From Elusimicrobiota bacterium (GTDB lineage Bacteria; Elusimicrobiota; Elusimicrobia; Elusimicrobiales; UBA9959), in the NCBI GenBank assembly GCA_012517285.1, contig JAAYVG010000037.1, forward strand, positions 1-44,732: 44,732 bases of DNA, in the 5' to 3' direction. This document shows, in pieces, positions 25,611 through 34,089 of the stretch. The notes beneath the pieces are model-generated. The model was not told where the DNA came from. It saw only the letters and a program-made list of their open reading frames with translations, and searched no databases. A program made the translations under genes and the position numbers. Position 1 is the stretch's first letter; every line of letters begins with the position of its first letter.

Positions 25611-25912
25611 TTAAATATCTCCTTTATGTTTGAAAGTTTTTTTACATCAAGTGTTTTCATTCTTTTTGCTATGACTATTATCAGTGCAAGACCTATGGCA
25701 GCCTCTGCTGCAGTTATCGCAAATATTATCATAACCCAAACCGGAGGAAAAAAAGAATATTTTATCCACACAAGGTTGGCTATCGCAATGTTTAAGGCGT
25801 TTACCATAAGCTCTATTCCCATAAGCATTATTATTATATTTGTTGTTTTAAAAAATACAACCATTGACATAAAGAAAAGTATAAAGCTAAATATCATAAA
25901 TTCAAATTTCAT
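25607..25912 (-). CDS. nuoK: NADH-quinone oxidoreductase subunit K
   Basis: A small subunit of about 101 residues with three membrane helices. ELMVNALNIAIANL carries the conserved glutamate of helix 2, and FAITAAEAAIGLALIIVIAKR is the typical third helix. I start at the ATG before KFEFMIFS, 8 bases after the AAGGAG site; GTG and ATG codons just upstream are too close to it. The gene overlaps the end of nuoJ by about 11 bp. Confidence 0.95.
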   Translation of the reverse strand: MKFEFMIFSFILFFMSMVVFFKTTNIIIMLMGIELMVNALNIAIANLVWIKYSFFPPVWVMIIFAITAAEAAIGLALIIVIAKRMKTLDVKKLSNIKEIFK

Positions 25913-26402
25913 TATCATCACTCCTTAAAAAATTATAAACCACAACAACAGCAACAAAAAGCAGCAGTGAAGAGAGTATTAGCTGAAACGAATATGTTGT
26001 AAAAAATGTTATTGCCACATCCTTAAAAGAAACGATCTGTCTTGTAAACTCTAATGGTGAGTATGCAACGAGGGAACAAAGAGCTAATGCAAAAATAGCA
26101 AAAAATCCACAAACAGAAAGCACAGCTATTATGTTTATGTACGGGAATTTATCCTTTTTATCATTCACCCTTCCTATAACATTTATAGCAGTTACAAAAA
26201 GGATCATCATGGCACCAGTATAGATTATTATTTGGAAAACTCCTAAAAATGGCATATCCATAATAAAATACATAACCCCTGTCAAAAGAAAGACAACAAG
26301 CATAGAAAGTATGCTTCTAAATATATCCCTTGAAATTATTATATAAAGCATTGCTAAAAGTATGAGAAAAGCAACACCATAGAATGATATCATCTCAATC
26401 AT
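25902..26402 (-). CDS. nuoJ: NADH-quinone oxidoreductase subunit J
   Basis: A 166-residue membrane subunit with about five helices. RDIFRSILSMLVVFLLTGVMYFIMDMPFLGVFQIIIYTGAMMILFVTAINVIG includes the pi-bulge helix of NuoJ (QIIIYTGAMMILFVTAINV) that couples quinone chemistry to pumping. Length is typical. It overlaps nuoI by 8 bp and nuoK by about 11 bp, a tightly coupled part of the operon. Confidence 0.95.
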   Translation of the reverse strand: MIEMISFYGVAFLILLAMLYIIISRDIFRSILSMLVVFLLTGVMYFIMDMPFLGVFQIIIYTGAMMILFVTAINVIGRVNDKKDKFPYINIIAVLSVCGFFAIFALALCSLVAYSPLEFTRQIVSFKDVAITFFTTYSFQLILSSLLLFVAVVVVYNFLRSDDNEI

Positions 26403-26970
26403 TTTTATCCTCTAAGTATTTGTTGGCTAATCTATTTGCTGCACCTGATTTTGATATGGTCTCATGAGGTAAATGCCTAAATAGTTCATTCTTTGTTAAA
26501 AACAGTCCACCATTTTTATAATTTCTAAACCTATCATAGCTTCCACCAACAATCTCCCCTGTGTCCATAGATATGGCATCCTCAGGGCAAGCCTCAACAC
26601 ACAGTCCACACATAACACATTTTGACATGTCTATATTAAAAACCTTCGGATATTTCTCAACATAGTTTTCTGTCTCATCAGCCTCTATGTAAATGCACTT
26701 TGACGGGCATATTGTTGCACACATCATACAGGCGACACACTTTGGGCTTCCGTCCTTTCTTAACTTTATTCTGTGAAGTGATTTAAGCTTGGCATTTCCA
26801 ATAAGTGGAAGGTTTTCCTCTGGATAACTTACTGTTATGATCCTTGAAGGGAAAAACAAATTTATAAAAAAATGCCTCATCGTTACAACAAGTCCTTTTA
26901 CTATCTCAACAATATATATACTCTCCCAGAAGTTAAGTTTTTTTTCATCCAATTTTTTTGTTCTTATCAT
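26395..26970 (-). CDS. nuoI: NADH-quinone oxidoreductase subunit I, 8Fe ferredoxin-like
   Basis: A 191-residue peripheral-arm subunit binding the two 4Fe-4S clusters N6a and N6b. The two motifs are CVACMMCATICP and CVMCGLCVEACP, each CxxCxxCxxxCP. The amphipathic N-terminus (LVVTMRHFFINLFFPSRIITVSYPEE) is the normal membrane anchor of NuoI. EDAISMDTGEIVG follows the second cluster. It starts one base after nuoH and passes electrons from NuoG to NuoB. Confidence 0.97.
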   Translation of the reverse strand: MIRTKKLDEKKLNFWESIYIVEIVKGLVVTMRHFFINLFFPSRIITVSYPEENLPLIGNAKLKSLHRIKLRKDGSPKCVACMMCATICPSKCIYIEADETENYVEKYPKVFNIDMSKCVMCGLCVEACPEDAISMDTGEIVGGSYDRFRNYKNGGLFLTKNELFRHLPHETISKSGAANRLANKYLEDKND

Positions 26971-26971
26971 A

Positions 26972-28105
26972 TCAAAACGCTCTCACAAAAAAGGCTGTCA
27001 CAACAAGGTTCAAAACAGAAATCGGCATAAGGTATTTCCAGCAAAGCTTTGTTATGTGATCATATCTAAACCTTGGCAGTGTCCATCTTATGAATATAAA
27101 AATACAAGAAAAAACAACCGTTTTTACAGAAATGCTTAAGAGTTCAAGGATTACTTTTATATAGTGATTGACAGGTATTGAAATATTTCCAAGCGTAAAG
27201 CCAGAGTCCGAAAGATAAGGGACCTGCCAGCCACCAAAGAAAAATATTGATATGAGCATTGAGAAAAGAACTATCTCAATATATTCCCCAAACATAAAAC
27301 CAGCAAACCTCATAGAGCTATGCTCAACAAAATATCCTATTATCTCACTCTCACCCTCAACAACATCAAACGGTGCCCTTTTGCTTTCAACAAGGGCAGC
27401 CGTAAAAAATATCAAAAATGAAAGTGGTTGAAGAATTATCCCCCATTTGGGGACAAATCCTGAGATATTTTCTCCCTGAGCTGATATAATGCCAGAAAGC
27501 GATGGGCTTGAGTATATCATTATCACAGGAAGTATTGATAATACCATCACAACCTCATAGGAGATCATCTGAGCCTGTGCCCTTATTGAACCCAACAATC
27601 CCCAGTTGTTACCAGATGTAAATCCTGCTAAAAATGCCCCATAAACTGCAAGCGATGAAAAAGCAAAGATCAAAAAAACTGAAAGGTTGGAATCTATTAT
27701 CTCAAACCTTGCAGTGTATCCAAATATGTTTATATAATTTCCAAAGGGAATGAATGCGAAGACGAAAAGTATAGGAACAAGTGATATTATAGGGGCAAGT
27801 GTAAAGAGTATCTTGTTTGCATTTTTAGGCATAAAATCTTCTTTCATTATCATCTTTATTCCATCGGCCACAACATGGAAAAGCCCCCAGAGTGTAAAGC
27901 CAAGTATATATGCTCTGTTCGGTCCAACTCTGTCCTGCATAAGAGCACTGAGTTTCCTTTCGCCCACGGTAAGAACTCCTGCAAGTGTCATAACTGCACC
28001 GTATAAGATTCCTATTTTTACAAATGTTTCAATAAGATAAAATATCTGTGGTTTATAGATTATAAAATACTGAATTAAATCTGATTTGATAATATCTAAA
28101 CTCAT
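26972..28105 (-). CDS. nuoH: NADH-quinone oxidoreductase subunit H
   Basis: A 377-residue membrane subunit that forms the quinone-access chamber with NuoB and NuoD. Landmarks are GERKLSALMQDRVGPNRA, the invariant loop after helix 1, FMPKNANKILFTLAPIISLVP, GLLGSIRAQAQMISYEV, and ESKRAPFDVVEGESEIIGYFVEHSSMRFAGFMFGEY with its cluster of acidic residues. IRWTLPRFRYDHITKLCWKYLMP closes the protein. Full length; it overlaps nuoG by 4 bp. Confidence 0.97.
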   Translation of the reverse strand: MSLDIIKSDLIQYFIIYKPQIFYLIETFVKIGILYGAVMTLAGVLTVGERKLSALMQDRVGPNRAYILGFTLWGLFHVVADGIKMIMKEDFMPKNANKILFTLAPIISLVPILFVFAFIPFGNYINIFGYTARFEIIDSNLSVFLIFAFSSLAVYGAFLAGFTSGNNWGLLGSIRAQAQMISYEVVMVLSILPVIMIYSSPSLSGIISAQGENISGFVPKWGIILQPLSFLIFFTAALVESKRAPFDVVEGESEIIGYFVEHSSMRFAGFMFGEYIEIVLFSMLISIFFFGGWQVPYLSDSGFTLGNISIPVNHYIKVILELLSISVKTVVFSCIFIFIRWTLPRFRYDHITKLCWKYLMPISVLNLVVTAFFVRAF

Positions 28106-29553
28106 TGTCCTTCTTCCTTATACTTTAAATCCTTTATAATACCTTTGAAATTAAAATCTGGATAAACCGCAAAGAGATGTGATACCTCCATAAGAAAATG
28201 ATGAAGATCAAATGTGTTTTCTGGTGAGTTTACAACCTTTGCTGTTTTTCTGAGGTATCCCTGCCAATTGATAAAGCTTCCATCAGTTTCAAAGTATGTT
28301 TTTAACGCAATAAGGCAAGGGTAGCTGCTCTTTTTGTATGAAAACAGTATCGTTTTTACAAGACTTATTCTGAGATTCTTTATATCCTCATAAAAACCTA
28401 TCACAATATCATACTCAGCATACTCTGATATATCCTTTATACCGTATTTTTTAACCAAAAGCTTTATCCCGTTTGAGTTTGGGGACTTATCAGAGTTTAT
28501 CAATATTCCATCCTCTATTTTCTGCTGATTACTTTCAATTGAAAAAATATATGGAGTTTTTAATACATTCTTGGCAAGATATATAAGTGAAATATTATCC
28601 TCTATTGATAAATAGTTTGATAAAACAACTGCTATTCTGAGCTTATCATCCATTGCCTTTGATAGTTTGTTAAAGACCTGCTTTACAGTCTGTCTTTTAT
28701 TATACTCAGTCCCATTTATCATTGAATGTGTTAACCTTTCAGAGGAGTTAACTATCTTATAGTTCATTCTTCCATCATCACACATCCATGTGTTTGTGTA
28801 AATATTTGGTTCAGGTGTTATCCTGTATATTGTGTTGTTGTTATGCCAGATATTTATCTTACATCCAGTAGCACAGAGTGTACATATGGACTTTGTAGTT
28901 TGAAGCATATAAACTCTTTGTTTGAATCTAAAATCCTTTGAGGTGAATGCTCCAACTGGGCATATGTCAGCTATGTTTAATGAATATTTGTTTGTGACCC
29001 CTTTTTCTGGACTTATATCAATAAATGCTCTATCCCCTCTTGAGTTTACAAAAAGCTCATCAGTTTTAGTAACCTCATTTGAAAACCTGACACATCTTGT
29101 GCAAAGTATGCATCGCTCATTATCAAGCACAAGATATTTCCCCACCTCCCTTCTTTTTTGCTTTTGATTCTTGTTTTCTAATTTGAATCTGCTTTTTCTG
29201 AGTCCGTAGGTAAAATAGTAATCCTGAAGGAAGCATTCCCCAACCTGATCGCATATAGAACAGTCAAGCGGATGATTTATTAAAAGAAACTCAAGCACAT
29301 CCTTTCTTGCCTTCCTCACTTTTTCTGAATCAGTTTTAACAACCATACCCTCTGATGCTATTGTTGAACATGCCGTCTGAAGCTTTGGCATCTTTTCTAT
29401 CTCAACAAGACACATTCTGCAGTTTCCTGCAACCGAGAGTGAGGGATGATAGCAATACCTTGGTATATATATACCGTTTCTCTCGCATACATTAAGTATG
29501 CTTTCTCCATCGTTTGCTATCAAGTCCTTTCCATCAACATTTATCTTTGGCAT
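28102..29553 (-). CDS. nuoG: NADH-quinone oxidoreductase subunit G, short form
   Basis: The large iron-sulfur subunit of the NADH module. Residues 1-75 hold the 2Fe-2S ferredoxin domain with Cys34, Cys45, Cys48 and Cys62. HPLDCSICDQVGEC gives the His-Cys3 cluster, and ERCILCTRCVRF with DICPVGA gives the next 4Fe-4S cluster. CTLCATGC and a later MCDDGR provide the four cysteines of the extra N7-type cluster. The molybdopterin-oxidoreductase-like part that follows is only about 240 residues, so the total is 483 against 700-900 in many bacteria. The reading frame is clean and overlaps both neighbours, so this looks like natural shortening and not a frameshift. Confidence 0.93.
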   Translation of the reverse strand: MPKINVDGKDLIANDGESILNVCERNGIYIPRYCYHPSLSVAGNCRMCLVEIEKMPKLQTACSTIASEGMVVKTDSEKVRKARKDVLEFLLINHPLDCSICDQVGECFLQDYYFTYGLRKSRFKLENKNQKQKRREVGKYLVLDNERCILCTRCVRFSNEVTKTDELFVNSRGDRAFIDISPEKGVTNKYSLNIADICPVGAFTSKDFRFKQRVYMLQTTKSICTLCATGCKINIWHNNNTIYRITPEPNIYTNTWMCDDGRMNYKIVNSSERLTHSMINGTEYNKRQTVKQVFNKLSKAMDDKLRIAVVLSNYLSIEDNISLIYLAKNVLKTPYIFSIESNQQKIEDGILINSDKSPNSNGIKLLVKKYGIKDISEYAEYDIVIGFYEDIKNLRISLVKTILFSYKKSSYPCLIALKTYFETDGSFINWQGYLRKTAKVVNSPENTFDLHHFLMEVSHLFAVYPDFNFKGIIKDLKYKEEGQ

Positions 29554-30788
29554 ATTTCACAGCTTCCTTCAATGTGTTTATCAAACTCATTTCTAAACTT
29601 TTTAACAAAACTCATAACAGGCATAGAAAGTGCATCAGCAAGAGGGCATATGGTTCTGCCCATCATATTCTCGGCTATCTCATAAAGCAAATCTATATCC
29701 TTTTCCTTGCATTTGCCTGATAATATTTCTGAAAGTAATTTATATATCCAACCTGTTCCTTCCCTGCATGGAGTGCACTGTCCACAGGACTCATGGTGAT
29801 AAAACCTCGCAAGTATATACAATGCCTCAACCATACACTGATTATCACCGATTATTATCATCCCACCAGAGCCCAACATAGTTCCAGCCTGAGAAAGCGA
29901 CTCATAATCAAGGTTTACTTTCATAGCCTCATCAGCGGTTATAACAGGAACAGATGAACCGCCAACTATTACAGCCTTAAGCTTTACACCATCCTTCATA
30001 CCCATAAGGTAATTTTCAAGAAAATCTTTAAAGGAAAGTCCTAATTCTATTTCATAAACACCGGGCTTATTAACCGGACCACTGACAGAAAAGAGCTTTG
30101 TCCCACTGCTCTTTTCTTTGCCTATCCTTGAATACTTCTCACCGCCCATAATCATTATATATGGGACAGCTGCAAGTGTCTCAACATTGTTTATCACGGT
30201 TGGCGACGAAAACAATCCTTTCGTTGCAGGAAATGGTGGCTTTATTCTTGGCTTTCCCTGTTTACCCTCTATGGATTCAAGAAGTGCTGTTTCTTCTCCG
30301 CATATATAAGCACCTGCTCCTCTCACAACCGTTATGTCAAAATCAAATCCAGAGTTTAAAATATTTTTTCCTAAATATCCGCTTTCCTTAGCCTCATAAA
30401 TAGTTTTTTCAATTATCCTTGCTTCCCTTACAAACTCACCCCTTATATATATGTAACCCTTTGTCGCTCCAATTGCATAACCTGCTATTATCATCCCTTC
30501 TATTATTGAGTGAGGGTTTTTGTGTATTATCTCCCTATCCTTAAATGTTCCCGGCTCACTCTCGTCGGAGTTACAAACGACATACTTCTGACTTTTATCC
30601 TTGGGTATAAATGACCATTTCAATCCTGTTGGGAATCCTGCGCCACCACGCCCTCTTAAATTTGATTTTTTCACCTCATCAATAACAGATTGAGGAGTCA
30701 TAGTCAGTGCTTTTTTAATAGCATTGTATCCGCCATTTGTTATATATGTTTTTATATCAAAAAGTTCTTTCTCAAGTATTATTTTCAT
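29541..30788 (-). CDS. nuoF: NADH-quinone oxidoreductase subunit F
   Basis: A 415-residue subunit that binds NADH, FMN and one 4Fe-4S cluster. The NADH/FMN glycine-rich loop GRGGAGFPTG is at 46-55, CNSDESEPGTFKDREI follows, and RGAGAYICGEETALLESIEG is the second nucleotide motif. The cluster is bound by SCGQCTPCREGTG and a later TICPLADA cysteine. Its end overlaps nuoG by 13 bp. Because E, F and G are all present, electrons are expected to enter from NADH and not only from ferredoxin. Confidence 0.97.
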   Translation of the reverse strand: MKIILEKELFDIKTYITNGGYNAIKKALTMTPQSVIDEVKKSNLRGRGGAGFPTGLKWSFIPKDKSQKYVVCNSDESEPGTFKDREIIHKNPHSIIEGMIIAGYAIGATKGYIYIRGEFVREARIIEKTIYEAKESGYLGKNILNSGFDFDITVVRGAGAYICGEETALLESIEGKQGKPRIKPPFPATKGLFSSPTVINNVETLAAVPYIMIMGGEKYSRIGKEKSSGTKLFSVSGPVNKPGVYEIELGLSFKDFLENYLMGMKDGVKLKAVIVGGSSVPVITADEAMKVNLDYESLSQAGTMLGSGGMIIIGDNQCMVEALYILARFYHHESCGQCTPCREGTGWIYKLLSEILSGKCKEKDIDLLYEIAENMMGRTICPLADALSMPVMSFVKKFRNEFDKHIEGSCEICQR

Positions 30789-31258
30789 TACTCTTTCCTT
30801 AACTTATCAATAAGCTCGCGAAGCTTTTTCTCATCCATATTTTCATAGTATGTATCGTTTATCATAACAACAGGGGAAGATCCACATGCCCCAAGACACT
30901 CAACCGTTGTATAGCTGAAAAGCCCATCATCGCTTACCTCATGCTCATTTATCTTAAGGTTTTCTTTTATAAAATTTATTATATTCCTTGCTCCTGACAT
31001 ACTGCAGGAAAGGTTTCTGCAAACCTGTATGTGGTACTTCCCTGTTTTTTTCTGGTTGAACATTGTATAAAATGTTAAAACTGATTTTATCCTTGAATAA
31101 GGCATATCTATTAGAGATGAAAGCTCTGATATATCACCATCGCTTATATAATTGTTTTCCTTCTGTATCTCATAGAGAAGCGATATCAATGCAGATTCTT
31201 TTTTTTCAAATTTTTCAACTATGCTTTTATAATTTTTTTTAATTTTTTCACCCAACAT
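30788..31258 (-). CDS. nuoE: NADH-quinone oxidoreductase subunit E
   Basis: A thioredoxin-fold subunit with a 2Fe-2S cluster (N1a). The ligands are CRNLSCSMSG (C-x4-C) and VECLGACGSSP (C-x3-C). The helical N-terminus ISLLYEIQKENNYISDGDISELSSLIDMP and VLTFYTMFNQKKTGKYHI are typical. I start at MLGEKIKK (156 residues), 7 bases after GGAG and almost touching the nuoD stop; a GTG 21 bases upstream is less likely. It ends on the first base of nuoF. Confidence 0.95.
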   Translation of the reverse strand: MLGEKIKKNYKSIVEKFEKKESALISLLYEIQKENNYISDGDISELSSLIDMPYSRIKSVLTFYTMFNQKKTGKYHIQVCRNLSCSMSGARNIINFIKENLKINEHEVSDDGLFSYTTVECLGACGSSPVVMINDTYYENMDEKKLRELIDKLRKE

Positions 31259-31259
31259 A

Positions 31260-32456
31260 TCATCTCTCCAACTCGCCACCTATCATATTTATCTGACCGA
31301 ATGTCGCTACAATATCAGCAATATATCCACCATTTATAAGTCGTGGTAATGCTCCTGTTACAGGAAAGCATGGTGGCCTTACCTTAACCCTCCATGGCTT
31401 ATGAGTTCCATCAGAAACTATATAATAACCTAACTCACCATTTGCCCCTTCAACTGCAAAATATATCTCCCCCTTAGGAGTTTTTGGTCCTTCAAATGTA
31501 AGTTTGAAGTGTGAGATAAGCCCTTCTATTGAACCATAAACCTCATCCTTTTGGGGTAATCTTACGCTGTAATCATCAACATCAATCGGGCCATCAGGAA
31601 GCTGGAGAAGAGCCTGCTCTATTATTTTTCTACTCTGGTTTATCTCCTCCATCCTCACAAGAAATCTTGCATAGTTATCACCACCGTCAGCTACAGGGAT
31701 CTCAAAATCAAATCTGTCGTAAACAAGATAAGGAGAATACTTCCTTACATCATAATCAATTCCAACAGACCTTATAAGAGGTCCAGTAAACCCGTATGAA
31801 ACAGCATCCTCTCTTGTTATTTTTCCTGTATCCTTAAGCCTATCGTAAAATATTCTGTTCCTCTCAAGAAGCTTCCTTGTGTCTGAGAGGTAGGAATCAA
31901 CCTTTTTAAGTGCGTTTTTTGTAAACTCAATGAAATCAGGAGTGAGATCAAAGCTTGTCCCACCTATTCTGAAGTAGTTTGGTGTAACCCTTCCACCGCT
32001 TGCCATATCACCTGACTGATATAATAACTCTCTCGCATTTATCAAATAAAAATAAGGAGTAAAAGCACCCAACTCCATTGCATTTGCTGCTATACAGGTG
32101 AGGTGATCAGTCATCCTCGATATCTCACTCATAATAACTCTTATATACTTTGCCCTTTCAGGAAGCTCTACCCCCATCATCTTTTCAACAGCCATAACAA
32201 AGCCAACCTCATTTATAAATGGGGAGACATAATTAAGCCTGTCAGTGTATGGAATTATCTGGTTGTAGTTTGAATTTTCGCAAGTTTTTTCAAAGCCTCT
32301 GTGTAGGTATCCTATCTCAACCTCACTGTTCACAACCCTTTCTCCCTCAACTGTAAGTATTATCCTCACAATTCCATGCATTGCAGGATGTGATGGTCCC
32401 ATATTCAAAACAAGCCTACCATCCTCAAGCTTTGTAATATTGTTCTCAAGGCTCAT
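31260..32456 (-). CDS. nuoD: NADH-quinone oxidoreductase subunit D
   Basis: A 398-residue 49-kDa-type subunit forming the quinone site with NuoB. Landmarks include NMGPSHPAMHGIVRIILTVEGE, EIGYLHRGFEK, NYNQIIPYTDRLNYVSPF, MSEISRMTDHLTCIAANAMELGAFTPYFY, and VEGANGELGYYIVSDGTHKPWRVKVRPP. The conserved His of the SHPAMHG loop and the Tyr in the NYNQ/YTDRLNY region needed for quinone reduction are present. The N-terminus is complete. NuoC and NuoD are separate genes here, not the fused NuoCD of enterobacteria. Confidence 0.97.
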   Translation of the reverse strand: MSLENNITKLEDGRLVLNMGPSHPAMHGIVRIILTVEGERVVNSEVEIGYLHRGFEKTCENSNYNQIIPYTDRLNYVSPFINEVGFVMAVEKMMGVELPERAKYIRVIMSEISRMTDHLTCIAANAMELGAFTPYFYLINARELLYQSGDMASGGRVTPNYFRIGGTSFDLTPDFIEFTKNALKKVDSYLSDTRKLLERNRIFYDRLKDTGKITREDAVSYGFTGPLIRSVGIDYDVRKYSPYLVYDRFDFEIPVADGGDNYARFLVRMEEINQSRKIIEQALLQLPDGPIDVDDYSVRLPQKDEVYGSIEGLISHFKLTFEGPKTPKGEIYFAVEGANGELGYYIVSDGTHKPWRVKVRPPCFPVTGALPRLINGGYIADIVATFGQINMIGGELER

Positions 32457-32968
32457 TCTTCCTCTTCATTCTTACCGACGTCCCTTAGATTTATTCTTGG
32501 CTGCCTTTTTTTAAAGGGGTAATCCTTTCTCAAAGGATGGCCAACAAATTCATCATACATGAGTATCCTTTTAAGGTTTGGATGATTTATAAATTTTATA
32601 CCAAACATATCATAAACCTCTCGCTCGTGCCAATCAGCAGAGTGATACAATGAGGTTATTGAATTGACTGTTAAATCCTTTTCATCAACCAGAGTTTTTA
32701 TGATCAGTCTTTTATTGTTCTTATATGAAAAAAGATTATAAACAATCTCAAACCTTGTTTCATCATTTCTATCAGGATATCCTTTATAATCAACAGCGGT
32801 TACATCCATAAGAAAATCAAAACTTTGTTCATCCTTTAAAAATTTTATTACATCAAAGACATCCTCTTTTCTTATAACAATTGTTTCATTGTCATAAAAA
32901 ACAGAAGACGATAAAATTGATTTTTCAAATTTTTCTTTTATTATGCCAGCTAATTCCATTATTTTCAT
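32453..32968 (-). CDS. nuoC: NADH-quinone oxidoreductase subunit C
   Basis: A 171-residue 30-kDa-type subunit of the peripheral arm. FDFLMDVTAVDYKGYPDRNDETRFEIVYNLFSYKNNKRLIIKTLVDE is followed by the family signature ADWHEREVYDMFGIKFINHPNLKRILM, and GHPLRKDYPFKKRQPRIN closes the domain. Overlaps of 4 bp with nuoB and nuoD indicate coupled translation. Confidence 0.96.
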   Translation of the reverse strand: MKIMELAGIIKEKFEKSILSSSVFYDNETIVIRKEDVFDVIKFLKDEQSFDFLMDVTAVDYKGYPDRNDETRFEIVYNLFSYKNNKRLIIKTLVDEKDLTVNSITSLYHSADWHEREVYDMFGIKFINHPNLKRILMYDEFVGHPLRKDYPFKKRQPRINLRDVGKNEEEE

Positions 32969-33438
32969 TTTATAAGCTTTTCTCTCTGAACATGCTCCTG
33001 AAGCTTTATCAAAGCATCAAGCACAGCCTTTGGTCTCGGCGGACATCCCGGTATATAAACATCAACAGGAATTATCTTATCAATACCATCAACAACAGCA
33101 TAGTTATCATAAAACCCACCGCTTGTTGCACATGCTCCAAAAGACAAAACCCACTTTGGTTCAACCATCTGCTCATATGTCATCCTTAAAACAGGTGCTA
33201 ATTTCTGATTTACTGTTCCTACAACAAAAAGCACATCAGCCTGTCTCGGCGAAAACCTCGGGAACTCTGCGCCAAACCTTGCTATATCATATGTTGAAGC
33301 AAACGTGCTCATAAACTCCATACCGCAGCAAGCAGTAACAAAAGGATAGTCAAAAAAAGAAAACTTTCTTGCCCAGTTTATAACATACTCCATCTTTGAT
33401 GTTGCCCAGCTTTTACCAAATATTGTTTCTAATCCCAT
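32965..33438 (-). CDS. nuoB: NADH-quinone oxidoreductase subunit B
   Basis: A 157-residue subunit that holds cluster N2, the last electron carrier before quinone. The tandem cysteines Cys37-Cys38 in TACCGMEFM, FGACATSGGFYDNYAVV and VYIPGCPPRPKAVLDAL provide the four ligands. PRFSPRQADVLFVVGTVNQKLAPVLRMTYEQM is the conserved core. The start overlaps the end of nuoA by 10 bp. Confidence 0.97.
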   Translation of the reverse strand: MGLETIFGKSWATSKMEYVINWARKFSFFDYPFVTACCGMEFMSTFASTYDIARFGAEFPRFSPRQADVLFVVGTVNQKLAPVLRMTYEQMVEPKWVLSFGACATSGGFYDNYAVVDGIDKIIPVDVYIPGCPPRPKAVLDALIKLQEHVQREKLIK

Positions 33439-33779
33439 TTTAAAGCTCCTCTTTTAATGACATAAAAAATAAGCACAAGGAATATTAAAATAAACACAAA
33501 CCCTGATATAAAAGCAGCCTGAGGAATTTCTCTTATATAAGATGCCCATGGATAGAGATAAATTATTTCTATATCAAAGACAAGAAAAAGAACAGCAACC
33601 CTGTAAAAATTTATGCTTATAGTTTTTGTTGGCTTCTGTGCCTGAGGCATACCGCACTCAAAGTTTTCAGACTTTATAGGAGTTTTGACCTTTGGGCCAA
33701 ATATAAACGAGAGGGCTATCATCCCCCCTGCTATTGCAACTGCAACAATAAACATTAAAAAAACCACAAAAAAATTCAT
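33429..33779 (-). CDS. nuoA: NADH-quinone oxidoreductase subunit A
   Basis: A three-helix membrane subunit and the first gene of the 14-gene nuo operon. ENFECGMPQAQ, the conserved loop with an exposed cysteine, and FYRVAVLFLVFDIEIIYLYPWA, with the membrane acidic residues, are diagnostic. I start at ATG 33779 (116 residues, MNFFVVFLMFIVAVAIAGG); a TTG 15 bases upstream would overlap the TATAAT box. No Shine-Dalgarno precedes this ATG, and the box ends 6 bases before it. Confidence 0.94.
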   Translation of the reverse strand: MNFFVVFLMFIVAVAIAGGMIALSFIFGPKVKTPIKSENFECGMPQAQKPTKTISINFYRVAVLFLVFDIEIIYLYPWASYIREIPQAAFISGFVFILIFLVLIFYVIKRGALKWD

Positions 33780-33785
33780 AAAAAT

Positions 33786-33791
33786 ATTATA
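33786..33791 (-). promoter_or_regulatory. -10 box 6 bases before the nuoA start
   Basis: TATAAT, preceded by TTTTTTG, ends 6 bases before the nuoA ATG. No good -35 is seen at 16-18 bp. If used, the nuo operon mRNA would begin at or next to its first codon. Confidence 0.5.
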
Positions 33792-33829
33792 CAAAAAATA
33801 TTAATTAAAAAATTTTAGAAATGATTTAA

Positions 33830-34029
33830 GGACACTGAAAAAGTGGTCTGGTTGTTTGGTTATTTAGGAAGAGTAGAAGTAACCGCGTAGGTCGATTTTG
33901 GAAAAAAACTTAATGGAATTTGCTAACAATACTTTAAAAAAACTTGCAGTTTTGTTTGATATAAATTCTTAAACTTCTTATATAATTTTTTATTTATAAG
34001 ATTTTCCGCCGTTAGGCTTTTTCACTGCC
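33830..34029. mobile_element. Possible 200-bp miniature inverted-repeat remnant with octamers inside
   Basis: The 295-bp gap between the acyl-CoA dehydrogenase and nuoA contains GGACACTGAAAAAG at 33830-33843 and, inverted at the other end, CTTTTTCACTGCC at 34017-34029, which reads GGCAGTGAAAAAG on the other strand. These look like imperfect terminal inverted repeats. No target duplication or coding capacity is visible. Two octamers GGTTGTTT and GGTTATTT (33850-33865) with the AGGAAGAG end motif lie near the left end. The rest is AT-rich with nothing recognised. Confidence 0.35.
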
Positions 34030-34089
34030 ACCCGAGAATGGTAATTTTCTGATTTAGCAAACTTTTCAATCATCTATTCTTCTTTTCTA

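Noticed and set aside
28102-29553. NuoG shortened by a frameshift or assembly error
   Set aside because: The frame is open to a normal stop that overlaps nuoH in the usual 4-bp way, with no leftover NuoG sequence in other frames.
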